Below, in pieces: positions 9,975 through 19,490 of a stretch of 64,000 bases of DNA; position 1 is the stretch's first letter; every line of letters begins with the position of its first letter. Under the pieces are notes generated by a model. That model saw nothing but the letters and a program-made list of their open reading frames with translations, had not been told where the DNA came from and made no database searches. The stretch lies in contig NZ_CAMLHO010000001.1 of the NCBI RefSeq assembly GCF_946479765.1, positions 62,001-126,000 of the forward strand, read 5' to 3'. A program made the position numbers and the translations under genes. Origin of the DNA: an uncultured Aliivibrio sp. (GTDB lineage Bacteria > Pseudomonadota > Gammaproteobacteria > Enterobacterales > Vibrionaceae).

Positions 9975-10511
9975 TTGCTTTATAACTATTTGATGTTTTT
10001 TATCTTATTCTCCACACCGAGTCTTGCTAATACCGTGTACACATGGGAAGACAGTAAAGGCTCTCGGCACTTTAGTGATTACCCACCCACCGAAACGCTC
10101 CCAGTAACTCACCTCTCTCTATCACCAACAGAGACAATAGAAATCCCATCCGTTAACCCATTGCAACCAAAGGAAATTACACAAAAAAAATCCATACCCA
10201 ACTCGACTGAAAATAAACACACAAGCTTAGCCATCTCAATCAACAACCTCGAACAAGAAGACACAATCCGTAGCTCTCGAGGTCACATTACGGTATTAAC
10301 CACACTCACACGTAAACTCCATAGTAATGAAAAGCTACAATTACTCTTAGATGGTTCTCCCTATGGTTTGCCTCAAACATCAACAGAATGGACACTAAAA
10401 AACGTAAACCGAGGTACTCACCTTATCACCGTGGTTGCTCTTAAAGACGGCAAGAGAATTGCATCATCTCTTATTATTACGATTTACCTGCATCGCCCTT
10501 CTGTAAATTAA
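9975..10511 (+). CDS. DUF4124 domain-containing periplasmic protein
   Basis: Small exported protein of unknown role, common next to glnA/ntrB in vibrios. The mature N-terminus carries the DUF4124 signature: VYTWEDSKGSRHFSDYPP. The C-terminal ~90 residues form a beta-rich domain (LQLLLDGSPYG...HLITVVALKDGKRI). I place the start at TTG 9975, because a GGTGA ribosome-binding-like sequence sits five bases upstream and it yields a signal peptide ending SLA-N. ATG 9993 would leave a very short signal; a longer TTG reading from 9945 overlaps the glnA terminator. Confidence 0.7.
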   Translation: MLYNYLMFFILFSTPSLANTVYTWEDSKGSRHFSDYPPTETLPVTHLSLSPTETIEIPSVNPLQPKEITQKKSIPNSTENKHTSLAISINNLEQEDTIRSSRGHITVLTTLTRKLHSNEKLQLLLDGSPYGLPQTSTEWTLKNVNRGTHLITVVALKDGKRIASSLIITIYLHRPSVN

Positions 10512-10550
10512 AGGAATTTTCATCGTTCCTTTCTGACAGGTAAGGCTTGA

Positions 10551-10567
10551 TGCACTATAATGGTGCA
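10551..10567 (+). promoter_or_regulatory. NtrC operator at the glnL promoter
   Basis: TGCACTATAATGGTGCA is a near-ideal NtrC dyad. In E. coli an NtrC site overlaps the sigma-70 glnL promoter and represses it. Here the site lies about 30-40 bases before the preferred glnL start and covers the ATG at 10560, which argues against that ATG being the start. Confidence 0.75.
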
Positions 10568-10595
10568 GTGGTTGATTTTTCTATTAAGGATGATG

Positions 10596-11648
10596 ATGTT
10601 AACTATGGATCTCGCAACACAAATACTCGAATATCAAGTCACTGCCATTTTATTACTTGATGACCAGCGTAACATTCATTATGCCAACCCTGCGGCCGAA
10701 CAACTTTTTTCACAAAGCGCCCAACGAATGGCTGCGCATGTTTTTGATGATCTTTTTCAATATACTAGGTTTGATTTATCGACATTAATGATCCCCTTAG
10801 ATACAGGACAAAGTGTCACAGACAGCGATGTGTGTATGATAATAAACAACAGCCCGCTCTATATTGAAGTCACCTCAAGCCCTATTGAAATCAAGAAATC
10901 GTTGTATCTTTTGGTAGAAATCCGCCAAATAGAACAACAACGTCGCTTATCTCAAGAGATCAATCAACACGCTCAACAACAAGCAGCCAAAGTGTTGGTT
11001 CGTAGCTTGGCACACGAGATAAAAAATCCTTTGGGTGGGTTACGTGGCGCAGCACAATTACTCGAACGTATGCTGCCAAATGTGGAATTACATGAATACA
11101 CTCAAATCATTATTGAACAAGCAGACCGATTACGTAATTTAGTTGACCGCCTCTTAGGGCCACAAAAATTAGGTCAAAAAAAACCTGAAAACCTACATGC
11201 TATTATCGAGAAAGTACGTCAACTCATTGAATTAAACTCAAGTTACCAAGTGGGTATCATTCGAGATTATGATCCTAGCCTGCCTGATTTTGATATGGAT
11301 TCTGAGCAAATTGAACAAGCACTCTTGAATATTATCAGCAATGCCGCTGAGGTATTAAAAGATCAACCTGATGGCACCATCACCCTACGAACGCGTACTG
11401 ACTATCAAACCAATATTCACGGACAACGCCATCGACTCACCGCCAAAATAGAGATCATAGATAATGGGCCAGGCATTCCAACTCATATCCAAGATACGTT
11501 ATTTTACCCCATGGTCAGCGCGCGCGCGGGAGGCACAGGGCTTGGGCTCTCTATTTCACAAAACCTGATCGACCAACACAACGGTAAAATTGATGTCACC
11601 AGCTGGCCAGGTAAAACTGTGTTTACGGTTTATCTACCACTTAAATAA
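10596..11648 (+). CDS. glnL: Nitrogen regulation sensor kinase NtrB (GlnL)
   Basis: Cytosolic histidine kinase/phosphatase that sets NtrC phosphorylation in response to PII. There is an N-terminal PAS domain (about residues 5-110), then the dimerisation box LAHEIKNPLGGLRGAAQLL with the phospho-accepting His. An ATPase domain with N (NIISNAAEVL), G1 (DNGPGIP) and G2 (GGTGLGLSI) boxes ends in SWPGKTVFTVYLPLK, very like E. coli GlnL. The longest ORF begins at 10560, but that ATG lies inside an NtrC operator. AAGGA at 10586-10590 favours ATG 10596; ATG 10605 (MDLATQIL) is also possible. glnG follows after 57 bases. Confidence 0.95.
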   Translation: MLTMDLATQILEYQVTAILLLDDQRNIHYANPAAEQLFSQSAQRMAAHVFDDLFQYTRFDLSTLMIPLDTGQSVTDSDVCMIINNSPLYIEVTSSPIEIKKSLYLLVEIRQIEQQRRLSQEINQHAQQQAAKVLVRSLAHEIKNPLGGLRGAAQLLERMLPNVELHEYTQIIIEQADRLRNLVDRLLGPQKLGQKKPENLHAIIEKVRQLIELNSSYQVGIIRDYDPSLPDFDMDSEQIEQALLNIISNAAEVLKDQPDGTITLRTRTDYQTNIHGQRHRLTAKIEIIDNGPGIPTHIQDTLFYPMVSARAGGTGLGLSISQNLIDQHNGKIDVTSWPGKTVFTVYLPLK

Positions 11649-11705
11649 TAAAAATAACCACCACTTATAAATACAATTTATAAGTGGATTAAGGAGAAAT
11701 AGTTT

Positions 11706-13103
11706 ATGAGCAAAGGATTTATTTGGGTTGTTGATGATGACAGCTCTATTCGTTGGGTATTAGAAAAAACATTAACCAGTACCAATATGATGTGTGAAAG
11801 CTTTGGTGATGCAGAAAGTGTGATTCAAGCGCTAGAACGTAATGTGCCAGATGTGATCATCTCGGATATTCGTATGCCGGGAATGGATGGTTTATCCCTA
11901 TTAAATCATGTTCAAGAAAACTACCCAGAATTACCCGTTATCATCATGACGGCACATTCTGATTTAGACGCTGCGGTCAGTGCCTATCAAAAAGGAGCGT
12001 TTGAATACCTACCAAAGCCTTTTGATATTGATGAAGCACTCACACTTGTAGAACGAGCTCTCGCTCATAGCCAAGAGCAAAAAAAGAAAAATAATACCAA
12101 GCCAAGTAAAGATCACCATGTTCCTGAAATCATCGGCGAAGCACCAGCCATGCAGGAAGTGTTTCGTGCCATAGGTCGTTTATCTCGCTCCTCCATATCA
12201 GTATTGATTAATGGGGAATCAGGAACCGGTAAAGAATTAGTTGCTCACGCACTGCATCGCCATAGCCCACGAGCAAAAAATGAATTCATTGCACTGAATA
12301 TGGCGGCGATCCCTAAAGATTTAATTGAATCTGAACTATTTGGCCATGAAAAAGGGGCGTTTACTGGCGCAAATTCGGTTCGTAAAGGTCGATTCGAACA
12401 GGCCAATGGTGGCACCTTATTTTTAGACGAAATCGGTGATATGCCATTAGATATCCAAACTCGACTGCTTCGTGTTTTAGCTGATGGGCAATTTTATCGT
12501 GTCGGCGGGCACTCTCCTATCCAAGTCGATGTGAGGATCATAGCCGCAACACACCAAAACTTAGAAAAATTAGTTTCCGATGGAGGCTTTCGAGAAGATT
12601 TATATCATCGATTAAACGTTATTCGTGTGCACATTCCGGCATTGCGTGAGCGTCAAGAAGATATCAAACAACTTACCAATCACTTTTTACGATTAGCGGC
12701 AAAAGAGCTCCATGTTGAATGTAAATTATTAAGTAATGACGCTTGTCGTCAATTGGAAAAATGCGAATGGCCGGGCAATGTTAGGCAATTAGAAAACACA
12801 TGTCGCTGGTTAACGGTAATGGCTAGTGGGCAAGAAATATTATTATCAGATCTTCCTAGAGAGTGCATACCTCACGATACATGTGAAAAAGAAGACAATA
12901 CTGAATGGGAAGATACATTAGATTTATGGATAAAAACGCAACTTGAACTAGGTAACTTCACCATTTTCGATTATATTAGCGAAAAAGTTGATTCTATCAC
13001 CCACAATAATGCCCTTGCGTATACCCAGGGACATAAACAACAAGCTGCAAAATTATTAGGCATTGGTAGAAATACCTTAGCAAGAAAGCTAAAGAGCCTT
13101 TGA
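11706..13103 (+). CDS. glnG: Nitrogen regulator NtrC (GlnG), sigma-54 activator
   Basis: Response regulator and bacterial enhancer-binding protein that turns on nitrogen-limitation promoters such as glnA. The receiver domain spans residues 1-120 (phospho-Asp in SDIRMPGMDG). The AAA+ domain spans about 140-370, with Walker A GESGTGKE and the sigma-54-contacting GAFTGA loop. A Fis-type helix-turn-helix is at the C-terminus (QQAAKLLGIGRNTLARKLK). The 465 residues match the family. AAGGAG precedes the ATG. No terminator is evident before the c-di-GMP gene 28 bases on. Confidence 0.97.
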   Translation: MSKGFIWVVDDDSSIRWVLEKTLTSTNMMCESFGDAESVIQALERNVPDVIISDIRMPGMDGLSLLNHVQENYPELPVIIMTAHSDLDAAVSAYQKGAFEYLPKPFDIDEALTLVERALAHSQEQKKKNNTKPSKDHHVPEIIGEAPAMQEVFRAIGRLSRSSISVLINGESGTGKELVAHALHRHSPRAKNEFIALNMAAIPKDLIESELFGHEKGAFTGANSVRKGRFEQANGGTLFLDEIGDMPLDIQTRLLRVLADGQFYRVGGHSPIQVDVRIIAATHQNLEKLVSDGGFREDLYHRLNVIRVHIPALRERQEDIKQLTNHFLRLAAKELHVECKLLSNDACRQLEKCEWPGNVRQLENTCRWLTVMASGQEILLSDLPRECIPHDTCEKEDNTEWEDTLDLWIKTQLELGNFTIFDYISEKVDSITHNNALAYTQGHKQQAAKLLGIGRNTLARKLKSL

Positions 13104-13131
13104 TTTTTCGATCCCACGGAATAATACAGCA

Positions 13132-15684
13132 ATGCCACTATTAACAAAAAAACTCTTTTCCTTAAAAACAGTGCTCATTTTACCATTAGCTCTTATTTTA
13201 TGTTTAATACTCTCTGTTGTTTTTTATTCCCAAAAGATAAGTAGCGAAAAATTAATAAATAATTTAAGTCAAAAAGTACTTCAATTCTATACATTAAATG
13301 TACAAACAAAACTGGATAACTTCTTATACACACCAGAATTAGCAGTAAAAAACTTAAGTCATCAAATAGAAAAATATGACTTATATAAAGAATCTAACCT
13401 TCTACTAATTCAAGAGCTAATCGTTAATAATTTATCATTACTTTATAATGATTCACATCAAATTAAATCCATTGCCTTTGGTGGTAAAAATAAAGAATAC
13501 GTTGGATATCGCCGAGAAAATCAAGATACCGAATTTCATTTAATGCTAAAAGATCATCGCACAAAAGATGCATTAATCATCTATTCTGGTAATAACACCT
13601 CTTCACCTGAAATTTTTCAAAAGCTCGATTATGACCCCCATGTTCGCCCATGGTATTCAGCCGCAATGAACACATTACAGACTAATTGGTCTGATATTTA
13701 TAAGAACGTGGACGATAAACAAGAAATAAATATATCTGCGACTCACTCCATATTAAAAAATGGTGAGTTTTTAGGTGTGATTGAAGCGACTATAAATTTA
13801 GATACTTTAAATGATTTTTTATTTAAAGAGAGCCAATTAACGAAAGGGGCTATTTACTTAATTGATCAACAGCACCGTTTAATTGCCCACTCTGAATCAA
13901 ATAGTATTTTAAATATCAATACTATTAATAATCATACGCGAGACATTCGTCCATTTGCTTTTGAAAGTGATAACACTGAAATTAGACAAAGTGCTTTTTA
14001 TATTCAACAACACCAATTAGTAAATCAAAATAGCAATGAGTTATTTACATTTACGCATAACAATAAACGCTATTTTAACCAATTCACACCATTTAATTCA
14101 ATTGATGGTATTAACTGGTATATTGTTACTATCATTTCAGAAGATGAAATTCTTGGTACTCTAACTAAAGAGCAAGAGAATAGTTTCATAATTAGCCTTA
14201 CGTTAGCGATAATATGCTCTCTAGCAAGTGTTTACATCGTAACATTAACGATAAAACCTATTAATATCGCTATTGATGCTGTACAAAACATTGCCAATGG
14301 TAAATTAACTAATAATAACATTACCGTTAAAAGCCGAATTTACGAAACCTCAATTTTAATAAACTCATTTAATGATATGAGTAAAAAAATACAACTCTCT
14401 TTTGATGATATTCGCCAACAAATCATTTTTGACCCAATGACAAAGGTATTAACTCGACAAGGGTTAATTGAAGAATCACTCCAACTAGAGCAAGTAACAT
14501 CTTCACAAGGATTACTTTTAATTGGATTAAAAAACTTCCGTGATGTTAATGATTCATTAGGAATGACTGAAGGGGATCTCATTCTACAACATGTCGCGGA
14601 GCGATTGAAATTCACTTTCCCTGATAGCTCGGTTCACATTGCTCGTATTGTCGGTGATGAATTTGCACTCTTTTTCACTAACATCGACAGTATAAATGAA
14701 CTGACAAAATTAATAATTAAAACAGAAGCTATATTTATTTCACCCTTTTATACGCCAAGCAATATGGTTCCGCTGCGTATTTCTATCGGCTCTGTGTTTG
14801 GTCAGATTACGTCAGACTCAATGGAAGCATGGTTACAACACGCAAGTATTACCTTGACTCAAGCTAAGGCAAACGACGTCAGTTATGCCATTTATCACCC
14901 CAATATGGTGGAGTCATCCACCAAAAAGGCACACTTAACTCGTGAGCTATCTTCTGCTGTCACCAATAATGAAATGGTTCCTTACTATCAACCTATCATT
15001 GATATGAAAACAGGGGACATCATTGGTGCTGAAGCTCTAGTGCGCTGGATTCATCCACAAGAAGGGATAATTTCCCCATTAGATTTTATCCCTATTGCTG
15101 AAGATAACGGTATGATTATACCTATTGGTAATAGCGTTCTCATGCAAGCCTGTATTGATACTGTCACGCAAATTAAATCTGGAGTTTGGCCTTCAAATTT
15201 CCACATGCATGTTAACTTATCAGTCTATCAATTAACTAAACATGATTTCCTTTCGACCTTAAATGACATTTTATTGAAAACAGGGATGCTACCTAAAAAT
15301 CTCACTTTGGAAATAACAGAATCTCGTCTAGTAAGTCACGATAGCCCTGCAACTAGAAAAATGCAAAAAATTCGAGACTTGGGTGTGCAAATTGCAATTG
15401 ATGACTTTGGTACCGGTTATTCATCGTTAGCTTATATTCATAAATTGCCTTTTGATGTATTAAAAGTAGACCGTTCATTTATTAATATACTTAATACAGA
15501 AAATGCAGGTTCATCAATTGCGGCTGCTATTACCAACATGACTAAAGGCTACAATATTACATTGGTTGCGGAAGGTATTGAAACGGCAGAACAAGCAGAA
15601 ATAGTATCAAAGCTTAATTATGACCACGCTCAAGGCTTTCTTTATAGCCGCCCCCTACCATTAAATGAGTGGCCAACAAAATAA
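13132..15684 (+). CDS. dCache-GGDEF-EAL cyclic-di-GMP phosphodiesterase
   Basis: Inner-membrane signalling enzyme of 850 residues. Helices at about 13-33 and 345-368 flank a periplasmic Cache-type sensor (WYSAAMNTLQTNWSDIY is typical of dCache). A short HAMP-like linker leads to a GGDEF domain (about 435-590) and an EAL domain (about 600-845). The GGDEF core reads VGDEF, with no RxxD inhibitory site, so cyclase activity is doubtful. The EAL domain keeps EALVRW, the NLS asparagine, EITES, DDFGTGYSS, the KVDRSFI lysine and AEGIET, so it should hydrolyse c-di-GMP. It may be co-transcribed with glnL-glnG. The neighbouring EPS locus is a plausible physiological target (inference). Confidence 0.88.
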   Translation: MPLLTKKLFSLKTVLILPLALILCLILSVVFYSQKISSEKLINNLSQKVLQFYTLNVQTKLDNFLYTPELAVKNLSHQIEKYDLYKESNLLLIQELIVNNLSLLYNDSHQIKSIAFGGKNKEYVGYRRENQDTEFHLMLKDHRTKDALIIYSGNNTSSPEIFQKLDYDPHVRPWYSAAMNTLQTNWSDIYKNVDDKQEINISATHSILKNGEFLGVIEATINLDTLNDFLFKESQLTKGAIYLIDQQHRLIAHSESNSILNINTINNHTRDIRPFAFESDNTEIRQSAFYIQQHQLVNQNSNELFTFTHNNKRYFNQFTPFNSIDGINWYIVTIISEDEILGTLTKEQENSFIISLTLAIICSLASVYIVTLTIKPINIAIDAVQNIANGKLTNNNITVKSRIYETSILINSFNDMSKKIQLSFDDIRQQIIFDPMTKVLTRQGLIEESLQLEQVTSSQGLLLIGLKNFRDVNDSLGMTEGDLILQHVAERLKFTFPDSSVHIARIVGDEFALFFTNIDSINELTKLIIKTEAIFISPFYTPSNMVPLRISIGSVFGQITSDSMEAWLQHASITLTQAKANDVSYAIYHPNMVESSTKKAHLTRELSSAVTNNEMVPYYQPIIDMKTGDIIGAEALVRWIHPQEGIISPLDFIPIAEDNGMIIPIGNSVLMQACIDTVTQIKSGVWPSNFHMHVNLSVYQLTKHDFLSTLNDILLKTGMLPKNLTLEITESRLVSHDSPATRKMQKIRDLGVQIAIDDFGTGYSSLAYIHKLPFDVLKVDRSFINILNTENAGSSIAAAITNMTKGYNITLVAEGIETAEQAEIVSKLNYDHAQGFLYSRPLPLNEWPTK

Positions 15685-15693
15685 GTTAACATC

Positions 15694-15725
15694 ACAGCGC
15701 AATCACTAAAATTGCGCTGTTTTTA
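15694..15725 (+). terminator. Rho-independent terminator after the GGDEF-EAL gene
   Basis: Perfect 10-bp stem ACAGCGCAAT/ATTGCGCTGT (15694-15703 and 15711-15720) with a 7-base loop, then TTTTT. Confidence 0.92.
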
Positions 15726-15816
15726 CCCGTTTTACTACTGACATCACCCTCTCGACTCTCTATACTCATTCTTAATATTTATACGTATTCAGTCTTCTTT
15801 GTAGGAACCGTTCATT

Positions 15817-16818
15817 ATGATAACTAAAACACTCCCTCTTACGGATCTTCACCGCCACCTTGATGGCAACATTCGTATTGAAACTATTTTAGACTTAGGC
15901 CAAAAATTTGGTCTTGAGTTACCTGCTTATGATCTTGAAGCACTACGTCCACACGTTCAAATCGTAGAAGCGGAACCAAGCCTAGTTGCCTTCCTATCAA
16001 AACTGGATTGGGGTGTTGCCGTATTAGGTGATCTTGATGCTTGTCGTCGTGTTGCTTATGAAAACGTACAAGATGCAATGAATGCAAAAATTGATTATGC
16101 AGAATTGCGCTTCTCACCATACTACATGGCAATGAAACATAACCTATCAATTGCAGGGGTTGCTGAAGCAGTCGTTGACGGTGTTGAAGCTGGCTGTAAA
16201 GACTTTGGTATCAAGGCCAATCTAATCGGTATTATGAGCCGTACTTTTGGTCAAGATGCATGTCAGCAAGAGCTTGATGGCCTGCTAACTCAAAAGAATA
16301 AATTAGTTGCGATTGATCTTGCCGGTGATGAACTAGGCCAACCGGGCGATCGCTTTGTTACTCACTTTAAACAAGTGCGTGATGCAGGTCTTCGTGTCAC
16401 TGTGCACGCTGGTGAAGCTGCGGGTGCAGAAAGCATGTGGCAAGCAATTAATGAATTGGGTGCGGTACGTATTGGTCACGGAGTTAAAGCTATTGAAGAT
16501 CCAAAACTGATGGCGTTCTTAGCGAAGAATAATATTGGTATTGAGTCTTGCTTAACATCAAATATCCAAACCAGTACGGTTGCTTCGTTTGAATCGCACC
16601 CTATCAAAACTTTCCTTAACTATGGCGTTAAGGTTTGTCTTAATACGGATGATCCTGCTGTTGAGGGGATTGAACTTCCTTATGAATATGAAGTTGCTGC
16701 ACCAAAAGTAGGCCTGACTCAAGAACAGCTTCGTCAAATTCAAATTAATGGTTTAGATCTGGCTTTCTTGTCTGATGCAGAGAAGCAAGCACTGCGTGAA
16801 ATGGCAGCAAAGCGTTAA
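15817..16818 (+). CDS. add: Adenosine deaminase
   Basis: Zinc enzyme that converts (deoxy)adenosine to (deoxy)inosine in purine salvage. The 333 residues (E. coli 333) show the metal ligands of the TIM-barrel amidohydrolase fold: HRHLDG (residues 12-17), HAGE (with the catalytic Glu, about 195-198), the SCLTSNIQT segment and NTDDP near residue 277. It begins at ATG 15817 after the preceding gene's terminator, so it has its own promoter. Confidence 0.97.
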   Translation: MITKTLPLTDLHRHLDGNIRIETILDLGQKFGLELPAYDLEALRPHVQIVEAEPSLVAFLSKLDWGVAVLGDLDACRRVAYENVQDAMNAKIDYAELRFSPYYMAMKHNLSIAGVAEAVVDGVEAGCKDFGIKANLIGIMSRTFGQDACQQELDGLLTQKNKLVAIDLAGDELGQPGDRFVTHFKQVRDAGLRVTVHAGEAAGAESMWQAINELGAVRIGHGVKAIEDPKLMAFLAKNNIGIESCLTSNIQTSTVASFESHPIKTFLNYGVKVCLNTDDPAVEGIELPYEYEVAAPKVGLTQEQLRQIQINGLDLAFLSDAEKQALREMAAKR

Positions 16819-16843
16819 TTTTTATCAACGTAAATTATCATCA

Positions 16844-16876
16844 CTTTAAGACAGTTATCCCCCAACTGTCTTAAAG
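16844..16876. other. 13-bp perfect inverted repeat downstream of add
   Basis: Arms CTTTAAGACAGTT (16844-16856) and AACTGTCTTAAAG (16864-16876) with a 7-base C-rich loop. The stem is strong but no T-run follows on either strand. It is probably the 3' end of the add transcript. Confidence 0.6.
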
Positions 16877-16992
16877 ATGACATAAGAATTAACTATAGTA
16901 AAAAATCATCTCATTACCATTCATATTCTGCCCAATAGACTACACTCAACACAAACTAATCAAGTCATCACATAGAAAAGAATGGATTCTTT

Positions 16993-18168
16993 ATGCACAT
17001 CAAAATATTAGTACTCATAACCAGCTTTTTTTCACCAAATATGCTCGCCGCGAATATTAGCAACTCTGTCATACATTTTGGCGCAATACCTAATGATGGC
17101 ATTGATGATAGTGTTGCTTTCAATTTAGCGTTGTCCTCCCTTAGCGATAACAGCAACATTACGATCCCACCCGGTGAGTATGACATCTGCAATACATTAT
17201 TTATTTCTGATAGCGTAAATATTGCTCTCCTTGGCAGTAAAGGCGCTATTTTAAAAAAGTGCCCTAATTTTAATGGTGAGTATTTACTTTATGTAAAAAG
17301 AACCGAAAAACTTAACATATCAAATCTTCATTTTATTGGACTGTTTAATGGTGGAGATACCCCACAATGGGGCAAACAAGGCATTTATCTAGCAAGCACA
17401 ACCAATAGTATGATCGCTAATAATACATTCGATAATTTCGGGGACGCTGCGCTTAGGATAACAACAAGCCCAAACAATAATGTGACTGAGTCAAGAAACG
17501 CAACCATCATTAATAACCAATTTTCTAATTGTACTCAAGTTACCACAACTCAATCACAATCTTCTGGGGACGTAAATGTGGCAAGTACGCATAATATTAC
17601 GTTCTCATCAAATACATTTGATAACTGCACGTTAAAATTATGTGCCCGTAAAGCGACAGAAGAAGCAACAATTTTCAATAATCACTTTAAAAATAATAAA
17701 GGAACTGCTTTAGAGTCATGTTATTACAGCAACTTAAGCATTTCACACAATCAATTCGAACTAAACTCTGGTTTTGCTATAAATATCTACCCGAACACCC
17801 GAGCTCCGTATCCCGTCAAGTGGGGAGATATTAAAATAGCAGACAATACATTTGATAATTCAACCCTAGGTATTAGATTGCAAAGTTTTTCTTCTTCTGA
17901 AGTTGCTGATATCGCCATACAAAATTTATCTATTACAAATAATGTCTTTCTGAACATATCTTGTACTGGAGTAGAAAATAAATATAAACAATTGATTAGG
18001 ACCTATAGTCAACATCCAACACTGTCTTTTGAAAATATCACTATAAATAAGAATAAATTCACTATAAATCAGGGCTGTGATTTCTTAAGCCTAGATGCTA
18101 AAGATAGTCATATTTCAATAGAAGATAATAAAAGCATGCCTAGAGTACTGAAAAAAATAAAGCCCTAA
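16993..18168 (+). CDS. Secreted right-handed beta-helix (pectate-lyase-like) protein
   Basis: 391 residues with a signal peptide (about 1-20, ending MLAANI). An N-terminal strand typical of the pectate lyase 3/GH28-like fold follows (FGAIPNDGIDDSVAFNLAL and IPPGEYDI). After it come repeated coils rich in Asn (NNTFDNFGDAALRI, NNQFSNCTQ, SNTFDNCTL, NNHFKNN, HNQFELN, DNTFDNS), the parallel beta-helix ladder. Such proteins bind or cleave polysaccharides; no catalytic residue can be named from sequence alone. It lies beside the exopolysaccharide locus, separated by one opposed gene. A polysaccharide lyase/epimerase or an adhesin are both possible. Confidence 0.72.
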   Translation: MHIKILVLITSFFSPNMLAANISNSVIHFGAIPNDGIDDSVAFNLALSSLSDNSNITIPPGEYDICNTLFISDSVNIALLGSKGAILKKCPNFNGEYLLYVKRTEKLNISNLHFIGLFNGGDTPQWGKQGIYLASTTNSMIANNTFDNFGDAALRITTSPNNNVTESRNATIINNQFSNCTQVTTTQSQSSGDVNVASTHNITFSSNTFDNCTLKLCARKATEEATIFNNHFKNNKGTALESCYYSNLSISHNQFELNSGFAINIYPNTRAPYPVKWGDIKIADNTFDNSTLGIRLQSFSSSEVADIAIQNLSITNNVFLNISCTGVENKYKQLIRTYSQHPTLSFENITINKNKFTINQGCDFLSLDAKDSHISIEDNKSMPRVLKKIKP

Positions 18169-18183
18169 AATTCAGGGCTTTAT
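18157..18183. terminator. Bidirectional terminator between convergent genes
   Basis: 10-bp perfect stem ATAAAGCCCT/AGGGCTTTAT (18157-18166 and 18174-18183), 7-base loop, with A-rich DNA on the left and modest T-richness on the right. It overlaps the stop codon of the beta-helix gene and lies 38 bases past the stop of the opposing gene. Confidence 0.75.
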
Positions 18184-18220
18184 ATGTCATTTTAAAATAA
18201 CTTTTTAATAAGCTTTAAGG

Positions 18221-19018
18221 CTATCTAGGTTCGCCTTTGTAGACCTTTAACTCATACTCTACGCGCTTTCCTGATTGCTTATTATATAGCTGGGGTTTAA
18301 TAATATATTCTCCATTCGGGTAGTTCTCATCAAGCCAAAAACCACGAACAACAAAATAATTATCTCCCGGCTGTAAAACACGAGAAACCCTAGAGAACAC
18401 TGGAATATCTAATCCATTTGGCGCTTGAGCATTTATCCAAAATTCCACCTCAGAAGCTGACATCCCTGTATTATCAATAGCAAAAGATAATGCAGTATAA
18501 CCACCTTCTACCGGGAAGTTATCTGCACCAATTAACAGAGCATTAACCTCTAGATCTCCGACTTTTTTTGTACCATCTACACCAGTACCTTTTGTAAACT
18601 CTGCTGAATATTGGAATATATCTCCAGTATCTGTATTTACACCTTCAAGACTAACGACATAATCACCATTATTCATATAGTCATAAATCCAAATACCACG
18701 GTTAAAGGCCAAGCTAGCCCCTTCCTCCACTTCATCAACTTCAAATTCAGAACTATTAGTATTCACGACAGCTTTCGCTGGAAATGAAAGCCCTTGAGGT
18801 CCCTTTACCGAAATCCAGTATTTGATATTTGCATCAATATCACCTACGTTTTCCATATTGACTGAAGCGTTAAGATAACCACCATTAGCATCTAATTGTG
18901 TATTAGAAAGCTCTATTGATGCATTTAATGCAAATGTTGCAGGCTCTGCTGCACTTGTAATAAATGGCGACGATAAAAGTAACCCGCCAACAAAAAAAGA
19001 CTTATACATACTGTTCAT
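18221..19018 (-). CDS. Secreted protein with two tandem related domains, unknown function
   Basis: 265 residues with a signal peptide (about 1-23, cleavage near TSA-AEP). The mature part is two copies of one beta-rich domain, about 35-145 and 155-262. Matching landmarks are GGY, a later KYWISVKGPQGLSFP versus EFWINAQAPNGLDIP, then RGIWIYDYMNNGDYVVSLEGVN versus RGFWLDENYPNGEYIIKPQLYN. The layout resembles Ig-like or carbohydrate-binding beta-sandwiches. I do not recognise the family. Its promoter must lie in the AT-rich 19019-19576 interval, which it shares with the EPS operon. Confidence 0.7.
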   Translation of the reverse strand: MNSMYKSFFVGGLLLSSPFITSAAEPATFALNASIELSNTQLDANGGYLNASVNMENVGDIDANIKYWISVKGPQGLSFPAKAVVNTNSSEFEVDEVEEGASLAFNRGIWIYDYMNNGDYVVSLEGVNTDTGDIFQYSAEFTKGTGVDGTKKVGDLEVNALLIGADNFPVEGGYTALSFAIDNTGMSASEVEFWINAQAPNGLDIPVFSRVSRVLQPGDNYFVVRGFWLDENYPNGEYIIKPQLYNKQSGKRVEYELKVYKGEPR

Positions 19019-19490
19019 AATAACTCCATGTTTTATTTAAATAATATGTAAATTTAGTACACTGACATTCCTATTTAATTTGAAATTCCATTTCATTAAT
19101 ACATTTCATGAAATTAATAATTCTAAGTATTAATCAAGCTTACTTTATATTTACCGAATAAAAATAGACTAATTAACATACTAATGAAAATATATATTAT
19201 AAAAAAAACCACCAGTCTCTTTTTTGAGGTTAATGCGTGAATCAAAAATGAGACTGCAACCATCATATATTTATTTAAAATAAATATATCATGAAAAACG
19301 CAGATAATAATTAAGTCAATAATACAATCAACAAAAATCAATTAATGCGACAAGCCGCAAAAAAAATAACTTAACGGCAATCTAAAGTTGACAGGCAATA
19401 ACAAGTCAGTATATTGACGCCATAAATACAACGAAAAGCTACACTGTCTTTTTTGACATGAAATAATAACAACCTAAATCAAGATGGCAT

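Noticed and set aside
19123-19341. 72-codon hydrophobic minus-strand ORF between the secreted protein gene and the EPS locus
   Set aside because: It lies in very AT-rich DNA where hydrophobic ORFs arise by chance, has no clear ribosome binding site and no recognisable domain.
19388-19480. Sigma-70 promoter of the EPS operon
   Set aside because: Several TTGACA-like hexamers occur, but none has a convincing -10 at 16-18 bases, so no single promoter can be supported.
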